NCBI RefSeq assembly: GCF_023898315.1
Contig: NC_064622.1
Coordinates: 80,291,387 to 80,355,386 of the forward strand
Direction: 5' to 3'
Length of the DNA stretch: 64,000 nt
Origin: Schistocerca nitens
Taxonomy: Eukaryota; Arthropoda; Insecta; Orthoptera; Acrididae
This document shows positions 56,600 to 64,000 of the stretch, piece after piece (positions within the stretch are counted from its first letter, which is position 1; each line of letters opens with the position of its first letter). The notes beneath the pieces were generated by a model, which saw only the letters and a program-made list of their open reading frames with translations, ran no database searches and had not been told where the DNA came from. Position numbers and translations under genes: made by a program.

Positions 56600-58388
56600 T
56601 TCGACGATCTGTCATTCCCTCTGTTTTCCCTATCGGTAAGAGCCAATGAGGGGAACGAGGTAACTCTGTGTCTCATGCTATCCTGAGATACTCCATTTTT
56701 TCCTGCCTAACATATGGTAACCACCGTCAGAAGAGTCCCTACCCACCCATGTTGGAAGTTGTGCTTAGAACTAACAAACCTCTGAAGCAAAAAGAAATTG
56801 TTGCGAATCTCTCACTTACCCCTCGGAATGATTTAAGGAACAACATTGTACGACGACGTGGCAAACGAAAAATGGACTTACGAATCGGTACATAGGATGT
56901 AAAGAATCTGTAGAAACCCGGGCGTATGCAAAGAATGAAGGCTTTCACGACCGGGTGACATGGCTGTTGATATACTTTCCGAGATGTGAGGTCGTGGTCC
57001 AAGAACTTTTCTGCTCCTTACGTTTCATCCAGGACTGCGCTGGACTTCCTCAGAGGCGCTGCTCCGCTGAGTCGTTGCCGACTGACTTGTCGGGTGTCTG
57101 AGAGCGACTTATATATTGTGAGAAAGGGGGGCGTGGTTCAGGTGACACGTGATGAGCAGTGATAATCAATAGCAAAGATAAGGTTGACTATCGATTACCA
57201 CCTTGTCAGCGGAGCAGCGCCTCTGAGGAAGTCCAGCGCAGTCCTGGACGAAACGTAAGGAGCAGAAAAGTTCTTGGACCACGACCTCACATCCCGGAAA
57301 GTATATCAACAGCCGTAGGCAAAGAAGTTTGCAAGACGCGTAGGAGAAATACAAAGTAAAAATTTCTGCAATATAAGATACAAAATTTTGCTGGAGAAGT
57401 CTTACATGAATTCGGAGAATAAACTATGTTTAATTGCGGTGTAAAAACTCAAAAGCGCGGATTTGGAACAGGATTTCTGAATTGAAAGGAGTTGTTTGGA
57501 ACAGCCACCAGGTTTGAGACAGTTAATGAAAGAATGTACTACACACAAGGGAAAGTTCAATGCGCCTACAAACGACAAAGAAGATGCTATAAATGTACTC
57601 CTGTATGACAGCCTACCGCAAAATCGTACTGGGAGACTTAAATTTCAAGGTAGAAAAAAGATAGACACTTGTAACCGACGATGGGCAATGAAAGCAGACA
57701 CGAGGAAACCAAGGAAAGCCGACATCATTTCCACACAAAGGTAATCGAAGACACCTGGCATTCGGGAGATAGAAAGACAGCAAACGACATCGACCATCTA
57801 TTAATCTGAAACACACATAGGAGTGTCACTGATATTCGTACGCACCGTGGTGCCGGCTCTTATCGTAACTTTGTGGTTGCACATATGGCAGTCAGACCGA
57901 AAACAAATCTCGGGAAACACCAAGGGCACACAGTGCAGTACTAAGTCCAACCATTCAGGAACAATCGTAATACTTGTCGGTATGAAGTGGAAATTAGCAG
58001 GAAGTTTTTAGTACTAATCAAAGATACACAGAAAATGAAGGTGATAGTAAAGACATAAATGGATTTTGGACGGACTTCAACAATGTGTTTCAAGCGTCAA
58101 CCAAAAACACTTTATCAAAATTAGTACAAAAGAAGCGGTAGTGGTTCAACGACATACGCAAAACGGCGATAGAAGCTACCATCACGGCAAAGAAGGCGTG
58201 GCTACAGGAGAGGAAAGACGAGGAACTAGAGCAGGGCTGCAGAAGAAACAGAAGGAAAGAAACAAAACCAAAAAGAAAAAAATTCCCGAGAAGTTTATGG
58301 CATTGTAAAATAGATCAGGAAGGTATACCAACTGCCGACCGAAGCTCTTCACAACACCGATACCGATGGAAACATTGTGGTAGGTTCA
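56600..58388 (+). pseudogene. Decayed LINE endonuclease and linker region (RTE-like)
   Basis: 56863-56930 reads 'KMDLRIGT', a stop, then 'DVKNLYRNPG', the N terminus of an RTE-type endonuclease (usual LRIGTWNV). After the fold-back insert (56946-57314) the homology continues in changing frames. Near 57790-57900 there is a 'HRSVTDIRTHRGA' block, like the endonuclease end that precedes GSDH, and at 58000-58380 a Lys/Arg-rich linker. Many stops. Two later insertions (the fold-back element and the SINE pair at 58389-58764) interrupt it. Clade is uncertain. Confidence 0.6.
56946..57314. mobile_element. Fold-back element with 109-bp near-perfect arms
   Basis: Arms 56962-57070 and 57206-57314 are reverse complements with 2 mismatches in 109 bp. 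The spacer is 135 bp. Flanking 12-bp direct repeats differ by one base (gtatgcaaagaa at 56934-56945, gtaggcaaagaa at 57315-57326). No open frame inside. The class is unknown; target-site length and structure differ from Tc1 elements. Confidence 0.85.
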
Positions 58389-58764
58389 AATGGTTCTGAG
58401 CACTATGGGACATTACATCTGAACCGGCCGGTTCTAGGCGCTTCAGTCTGGAACCGCGCTACCGCTACGGTCGCAGGTTCGAATCTTGCCTCGGGCATGG
58501 ATGTGTGTGATGCCGTTAGGTTAGTTAGGTTTAAGTAGGGGACTGTTGACCTCAGATATTAAGTCCCATAGTGCTCAGAGCCATTTGAACCATTTGAACT
58601 TAACATCTGAGGTCATCAGTCCCCTAGACTTAGAACTACTTAAACTAACTAACCTAAGGACATCGCACACATCCATGCCCGAGGCAGGATTCGAACCTTC
58701 GCCCGTAGCAACAGTGTGGTTCCACCCTGAAGCGCCTAGAACCGTTCGGCCATAGCGGCCGGCT
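58389..58764. mobile_element. SINE inserted in an opposite SINE
   Basis: Outer SINE: antisense, 58389-58425 plus 58600-58764, flanked by the repeat ggtaggttca (58379-58388 and 58765-58774). Inner SINE: plus strand, about 58426-58592, flanked by 'ttacatctga' and 'ttaacatctga'. Both have the common B box and tail. The two tails face each other and can pair. Confidence 0.85.
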
Positions 58765-58930
58765 GGTAGGTTCATATGATATATTACAGGCTATGACGTC
58801 ATCCAACAGCAGATAATTATTTGACAGCTGTAAGACTCCATCTCATCACAAATCTATTTACGAGTCGCCATTCGTCTTCCAAAATATTGAAAATTCACCA
58901 CATCCCCCTATCCATCCCTTCCTCCCCCCT

Positions 58931-58956
58931 CCTCCCGCCCCCCCCCCCCCCCTCAC
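58931..58956. repeat. C-rich homopolymer run
   Basis: A run of about 16 C residues inside a pyrimidine-rich stretch in the pacifastin intron. Confidence 0.7.
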
Positions 58957-59047
58957 ACACACAAACTATCGTATGAGCGCACTGTTCCGTCATGAAGATA
59001 CCTAATTACTGTCGTGCACAGTTTAAATGTCTCGTTATGCTTCTCAC

Positions 59048-59152
59048 CTCCGTTTTCCTTGGGACACAGCCGCTCGGTGCACAACCAACGCTTTCCGCCC
59101 ACACAGTGACACTCGTTGCAGTCCTGCCACTTCTTCTCACCTGGAATGCACA
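59048..59152 (-). CDS. Exon encoding pacifastin domain 1 (protease inhibitor)
   Basis: A 105-bp exon of the same minus-strand gene as 53393-53509. Acceptor: 'tatttttcttctccag' just before 59152; donor: G|GTGAGA after 59048. Phase 1 at both ends gives a 35-codon symmetric module. It encodes 'CIPGEKKWQDCNECHC' and then 'WLCTERLCPKENG', which fits C-x9-C-N-x-C-x-C...C-T-x3-C. Joined to the next exon it reads ...KENG-VPGKPCKPG..., a continuous two-domain chain as in tandem pacifastin precursors. In characterised locust inhibitors the residue after Cys5-Thr is P1; here it is Glu (P1' Arg), which is unusual. The neighbouring intron is full of transposons. Function is inferred from the family. Confidence 0.9.
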
Positions 59153-59373
59153 CTGGAGAAGAAAAATACATGCTATTACAGTTCATAACAGCTCCGGTCT
59201 TTCCACTGCTTGTGGTTTGACCTTTTTATTGGGATACGTTTGTACCGCCATGTGGCTGCTTTCCTGAAGATCCATTCAGCATTGTTATGACACTGTCGGG
59301 CAGTAGTGTGTATGTGGCTCAATTTCTGCACTGTCACTCCCTCCCTCGCACATTTTAAATGATTTTCACTTAC
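59153..59373 (-). other. Possible short intron of the pacifastin gene
   Basis: 221 bp between the proposed first coding exon and domain 1. It starts GTAAGTG and ends with a pyrimidine tract and AG on the minus strand. No other feature. Confidence 0.35.
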
Positions 59374-59419
59374 ATTTTAAAATAGGTCTTGCCACAGTCG
59401 TGAAAACCTTCGTAGCCAT
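59374..59419 (-). CDS. Candidate first coding exon of the pacifastin gene
   Basis: An ATG at 59419 in a good start context (AGGATGG) opens 15 codons ('MATKVFTTVARPILK') plus one base before a perfect GTAAGTG donor. The phase (1) matches domain 1 exactly, giving ...ILK-L-CIPG.... Against it: pacifastin precursors are secreted, but this peptide is not a convincing signal sequence, and short matches of this kind arise by chance. An upstream stop in frame (TAA, 18 bp before the ATG) means translation would have to start here. Confidence 0.25.
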
Positions 59420-59654
59420 CCTTGCGATAGGCAGTTAGGACATCGCGCCCGTAAAACGAGAAAGTGAAATGAGCGGGTATGTAGTACAGCAAAAGGATAA
59501 AGGACAATACAGCCAGTCATATATTACGTGTAGTTTTGAGGTTGTACTGCTATCGAAACGAGTTTAGCGTTTCCATATGAACAAAGTAAACAGTGAAACA
59601 AGTCTCGTTAGTCCACGCGGGAAGTTTCATACATGGTACCTATTATGGGTAATC

Positions 59655-60590
59655 GACAAGTAAGTGTCATGTGCGCTGAACGGCTGTCTCAGTGCCGCAT
59701 TCACAACCCGAAAAAAATGTTCAGCAGGATTTTCCAGCGCTTTGGAGGCCACCATCATTCGCAAGAAGGACAAGAGGCAGCTGTAGTCCCGAAACCGACG
59801 GCATAATATAGAGTGACTGCTGGTACAACGACTAGAAGACTATCTCTAAACTAGTGTGTCAATTACTGCAACAGGCGAAGGCAAAAGCAACACCCTTCCT
59901 TAATCAGTTCTGCATGAGCAATTATTTTATCCATTTCACTTAGAGCGTGTGAAAACTATTTGGTACAGCACCACCATGTCGGATTACGGAATGCTGAAGA
60001 TCCGCAGCTAACAACTAGTATTTTCTTTACGGCTGATAATGGGCTCTCAATTAAATACCATAACAGGCACGTGACAGTAAACGTAAACCCTCGAGTAATT
60101 ATAGAAGCAGGGCATCATATTCGCTGTAGATCCCGTATGTGGACGGGAAATGTGGGTAACAGACTCGCCGGGCTACACACTTTACCAGACATATTAACAG
60201 GGTCTGTTTATCAGCATTTCATGCTCGTCAAATTACAGGCAGAAAAAGAACAGATTGTTTCACTGAATATAAGGGGCCGCAACGTATTCTACGACCCTTA
60301 GCGCAGCGAGTGGCATTACCGTTCAATGGACGGTGGCTTGATCGCGGTCAGTTAACATGAACTTCCCTTTTGCCTCAATCGCTTAAATTTCTTGTTATGG
60401 GGACATTGAAAGCCACTGCTGTTTTTCACATTCCCAAAAAACGTGTCTGTGTTACAAGAGTGCGTGTCCCACGGGCTGAAAGTTGAAAGTAGCCAAATGT
60501 GTTCGCATAAATTCGTGATCCTTTGGTAATCAGGAAGGAGGGATATGTAACAAACAGTATCAATCATACTGAACACCTCTAGTGCCAAAA
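59655..60590 (+). pseudogene. Mariner-like (DUF4817/DDE_3-type) transposase, decayed
   Basis: Plus strand. 59700-59800 gives 'RRIHNPKKMFSRIFQRFGG' (N-terminal region), then stops. 59960-60301 is the best block: 'SIFFTADNGLSIKYHNRHVT' corresponds to the FTDE box with the catalytic Asp changed, and 'GNRLAGLHTLPDILTGSVYQ' to the conserved segment after it. 60380-60410 gives 'LNFLLWGHLKA', the usual FFLWGHLK of the third catalytic region. Many stops and frame changes. It is the same broad group as the fragment at 47257. Confidence 0.7.
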
Positions 60591-60599
60591 AACAATTGG

Positions 60600-60798
60600 T
60601 TGTCGTCTACACCTATATTTACATACACACTCCACAAGCCAACATGTGGTACGTGGCGGAGGGTGCGTTGCACCATTACTGATCATTCCCTTTCTTGGTC
60701 CATTCGCAAAAGGAGCCAGGGAAAAACGACTTTCGATATGCCTCCGACGAGCACTAGTTTCTCTTTCATCGTCTTCATGTCCTTACGCGAAATTAGGG
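60600..60798 (-). mobile_element. LINE 3' fragment
   Basis: Plus-strand 'gtggtacgtggcggagggtg' and 'cctccgacgagcactagttt' match a LINE 3' end that I recall from locust repeats, in minus orientation. No tail or target repeat is clear. Identified from memory, not from a second copy in the window. Confidence 0.45.
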
Positions 60799-61998
60799 AA
60801 TGAGATAGACTCTCTTGTATTAATTGCCACGTTAGTAAACTGCTACTTAAACAGAGAGTTTCATCGCAGAGTCAAGAGCAGTGGAAACCTAGCCGGCAAA
60901 TAAAAGCTGAACGAAGCGTAAGGAGAGTAATGAGAGAAGCGTTCAATGACTCTGGAAGGAAAACCGTTCTGACTAAAAACCGTAAGAGACTTTGGTTTTA
61001 CATAAAATCAGTGATTGGTTCGAAATCACATATTCGGTCAGAGCCAATATTGACACTGAAACTGAAATTGACAGAGAGAAGGCCGAAATACTGAATTCGG
61101 TCTTCCTAAAATGTTTCACCTCGGACGATCATAACACGGTCCCTCCTCCCGATAATTGTACGAAATTCGATATTGTAGATTCTGAGATAACTTATCACCG
61201 AATCGATACCTGTAACATTGTACAGAGGTTATGGAAAATAACTTGCTTCCCTTCCAGCTACATTCTATCGCAGGTCGCTGGAGCAACTAAGGGTACCTAG
61301 TGACCGGAAAAAGTGCAGGTAATCCCAGATTTCAAGAAGGGTCGCAGGACAGATGCATGTAAGTATAGACCAACGTCGCTGACGTCAGGTTGTTAAGGAA
61401 CATGTATAATTCTCATGTATTATAAAGTTTTAGGAGAATGACAATCTTCTCTGTAAAAATCAACAAGGATCCCGCAAACAGAAAGCTTTGGAAACTCAGC
61501 TAGTAAGATACACAGCACTGCAGAGGCCGGCACTCAGGCTGATGATGTCTTCCTTTACTTCAGTAAGGCTTGTGACACCTTCCCGCTTGGACGTTTAGCG
61601 AGAAAAAAAATTACAAGCTTACCGAGTATCAGACCAGATTTGCGTCTGGTTTCAAAGCTTTCTTGGAAATTCAACATGTCGCTCCTAATAGAATAACATC
61701 TACAGGTGTAAAGGAAATTTATGGAATATCTCAGTGAGATATGACAGGACCGTTACTGTTTACACTGTGCGTAAATGACCTAACTGAGTGCCTGGGATGC
61801 TCTTCACGGCTCTGCGCTGAAGATTCAGTTGTTTATAAGTAGGTAGCAAGGCTAGAAGAAAGTAACAATTTGGAGAACGACCTGGAGTGGGTCGATGAAA
61901 GGCGCAGGTTCTGGCGGCTGACCCTGAACCTAAATAAATGACATACTGCGCATACGTAGCAAAAAAAAAAAAAAAGAAAAAAAAAGAAAAGAAAAGTC
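60799..61998 (+). mobile_element. CR1/Jockey-group LINE, decayed, with A-rich tail
   Basis: Plus-strand remnants: the pre-RT linker ('TVLTKNRKRLWFYIKSVIG', about 60960-61020), 'IPDFKKGRRTDACKYRPTSL' (61321-61380), 'FSKACDTFPLGRLA' (about 61560-61600) and 'TGPLLFTLCVNDL' (61747-61785), with many stops. It ends in an A/G-rich tail at 61961-61996. A different tail type from the other LINEs here. Inactive. Confidence 0.75.
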
Positions 61999-62087
61999 CA
62001 CTACTGTAAAACTACACTATTGATGAAAGTTGCTGGAAACACCAACTGGAGGACTGTGACGCAAAATAAGAAGATTTATTACGTAAA

Positions 62088-63696
62088 CAGTTCTAAGCAA
62101 AGAAGGGAAAGCAGAAAGGTGGAAGGAGTATATAGAGGGCCTATACAGCGGCGATGTTCTTGAGGACAATATTCTGGAAATGAAAGATGAAATGGGAGAT
62201 ATGATACTGCGTGAAGAGTTTGAGAGAGCACTGTAAGACCTAAGTCGAAACAAGGCCCCGGGAGTAGACAACATTCCATTAGAACTACTGGCAGCCTTGG
62301 GAGAGCCAGTCATGACAAAACTCTACCATCTGGTGAGCAAGATGTATGAGACAGGCGAAATACCCTCAGACTTCAAGAAGAATATAATAATTCCAATCCC
62401 AAAGAAAGCAGGTGTTGACAGATGTGAAAATTACCGAACTATCAGTTTAATAAGCCACAGCTGCAAAATACTAACACGAATTCTTTACAGACGAATGGAA
62501 AAACTAGTAGAAGCCGACCTCGGGGAAGATCAGTTTGGATTCCGTAGAAACACTGGAACACGTGAGGCAATACTGACCTTACGACTTATCTTAGAAGAAA
62601 GAATAAGGAAAGGCAAACCTACGTTTCTAGCATTTGTAGACTTAGAGAAAGCTTTTGACAATGTTGACTGGAATACTCTCTTTCAAATTCTAAAGGTGGC
62701 AGGAGTAAAATACAGGGAACGAAAGGCCATTTACAATTTGTACAGAAACCAGATGGCAGTTATAAGAGTCGAGGGGCATGAAAGGGAAGCAGTGGATGGG
62801 AAGGGAGTGAGACAGGTCTGTAGCCTATCCCTGATGTTATTCAGTCTGTATATTGAGCAAGCAGTAAAGGAAACAAAAGAAAAATTAGGAGTAGGTATTA
62901 AAATCCATGGAGAAGAAATAAAAACTTTGAGGTTCGCCGATGACATTGTAATTCTGTCAGAGACAGCAAAGGACTTGAAAGACCAGTTGAACGGAATGGA
63001 CAGTGTCTTGAAAGGAGGGTATAAGATGAACATCAACAAAATCAAAACGAGGATAATGGAATGTAGTCGAATTAAGTCGGGTGATGCTGAGGGAATTAGG
63101 AAATGAGACGCTTAAAGTAGTAAAGGAGTTTTGCTATTTGGGGAGCAAATTAACTGATAATGGCCGAAGTAGAGAGGATATAAAATGTAGACTGGCAATG
63201 GCAAGGAAAGCGTTTCTGAAGAAGAGAAATTTGTTAACATCGTGTATTGATTTAAGTGCCAGGAAGTCGTTTCTGAAAGTATTTGTATGGAGTGTAGCCA
63301 TGTATGGAAGTGAAACATGGACGATAAATAGTTGAGACAAGAAGAGAATGTGGTGCTAGAGAAGAATGCTGAAGATTAGATGGGTAGATCATATAACTAA
63401 TGAGGAGGTATTGAATAGAATTGGGGAGCAGAGGAGTTTGTGGTACAACTTGACTAGAAGAAGGGATCGATTGGTAGGACATTTTCTGAGGCATCAAGGG
63501 ATCACCAATTTAGTACTGGAGGGCAGAGTGGAGGGTAAAAATCGTAGAGGGGGACCAAGAGATGAATACACTAAGCAGATTCAGAAGGATGTAGGCTGCA
63601 GTAGGTACTGGGAGATGAAGAAGCTTGCACAGGATAGAGTAGCATGGAGAGCTGCAACAAACCAGTCTCAGGACTGAAGACCACAACAACAACAAC
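62088..63696 (+). mobile_element. RTE LINE copy, 5' truncated, with target duplication
   Basis: Flanked by a perfect 10-bp repeat attacgtaaa (62078-62087 and 63697-63706). The 3' end is 'gaccacaacaacaacaac'. From 62398 it is nearly identical to the element at 25784-27103, and it extends about 310 bp further 5'. Confidence 0.92.
62103..63677 (+). pseudogene. RTE reverse transcriptase with stop, frameshift and deletions
   Basis: The coding block starts with the linker ('AERWKEYIEGLYSGDVLEDN'). A TAA at 62234-62236 interrupts it before 'LSRNKAPGVDNIPLELLAAL'. The main block (62297-63106) has 'FVDLEKAFDNVDW', an altered 'GVRQVCSLSLMLFSLYIE' (usual GVRQGCSLSP) and an intact FADD. A 5-bp deletion near 63095 shifts the frame; a stop near 63333 and a small deletion near 63350 follow; the last block ends 'TNQSQD' at 63677. 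Inactive. Confidence 0.9.
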
Positions 63697-63706
63697 ATTA
63701 CGTAAA

Positions 63707-63940
63707 TCAACCAATAATAGGTTTTTTTAATAAATATTCTTTTTTCGTCACAAACCTCTCATTCAACACCCTTCCTTCCGCCTTGTGACTTAGTGATGTT
63801 TCTCCGCTTTCCTTTGATACAGTATAAATCTTCGATACTTCGGCTCCCTGGTGACAAAAGCAGCCACCATACGAACACCAGCAATTTCCCAACTTTCGAA
63901 ATCACTTTGCTCCGAGCTGATGCACTCACAACTAATCGGA
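63707..63940 (-). pseudogene. Tc1-like transposase N-terminal fragment
   Basis: Minus-strand DNA near 63920 reads 'SEQSDFESWEIAGVRMVAAF', then after a frame change 'AEVSKIYTVSKESGETSLS' (63850-63790). This fits the first helix-turn-helix of a Tc1-like transposase. Everything downstream is missing. Recognised from a recalled family pattern; it reaches close to the right edge of the window. Confidence 0.55.
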
Positions 63941-64000
63941 ATACGCCTTGACTGACGCAAAGTATTGAGGATATTAGACAGGTGCTGTTCGCGGTCAAAT

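Overview
The window looks like nuclear DNA of an insect with a very large genome, most likely an orthopteran of the locust (Schistocerca) type. I infer this from dense nested transposons, many tRNA-headed SINEs whose shared tail ends in a 'ctctgagcactatgggac' block that I recall from locust sequences, RTE LINEs with (CAA)n tails, many Tc1-like transposons, and two exons encoding pacifastin domains, a protease-inhibitor family best known from locusts. No bacterial-style genes, rRNA, CRISPR or operons are seen.

Layout. 1-5741: minus-strand LTR retrotransposon with gag but no pol, inserted in a hAT-like transposon (to 6836). 7044-7240: SINE. 9235-11400: truncated CR1/Jockey-group LINE. 11741-18755: RTE LINE split by a 2.46-kb non-autonomous Tc1 element and a Tc1 transposon with an intact transposase gene, the only full-length transposon gene in the window. 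18756-19510: rearranged Tc1 remnant. 23700-28128: second RTE copy of the same subfamily, with another RTE inserted in opposite orientation. 29310-35796: complete second copy of the gag-only LTR element, with a 4-bp target duplication, a 54-bp tandem repeat, a 3-kb internal deletion and a Tc1 element in one LTR. 37.3-40.1 kb: SINE, second rearranged Tc1 remnant, LINE. 40.4-41.8 kb: three degenerate minisatellites. 42.5-43.1 kb: old tandem duplication. 44.4-47.7 kb: Tc1 and mariner-like remnants. 49.7-52.9 kb: SINE and a tRNA-like fold-back element. 53.4-59.4 kb: the host gene. 59.7-63.9 kb: transposase, LINE and RTE remnants.

Host gene. On the minus strand, exons at 59048-59152 and 53393-53509 each encode one six-cysteine pacifastin domain. 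Both are flanked by good splice sites, both are phase 1 at each end, and they join in frame across a 5.5-kb intron filled with a pogo remnant, two LINE fragments, a 369-bp fold-back element and nested SINEs. A possible first coding exon lies at 59374-59419. The gene continues beyond 53393.

The insertion order can be read from the window itself: the RTE and LTR copies provide empty sites for the Tc1 insertions. The most unusual items are the gag-only LTR family, the tRNA-like 5' heads of both long RTE copies, an intact Tc1 transposase with D-32-E instead of D-34-E spacing, and two Tc1 remnants that share the same internal inversion.
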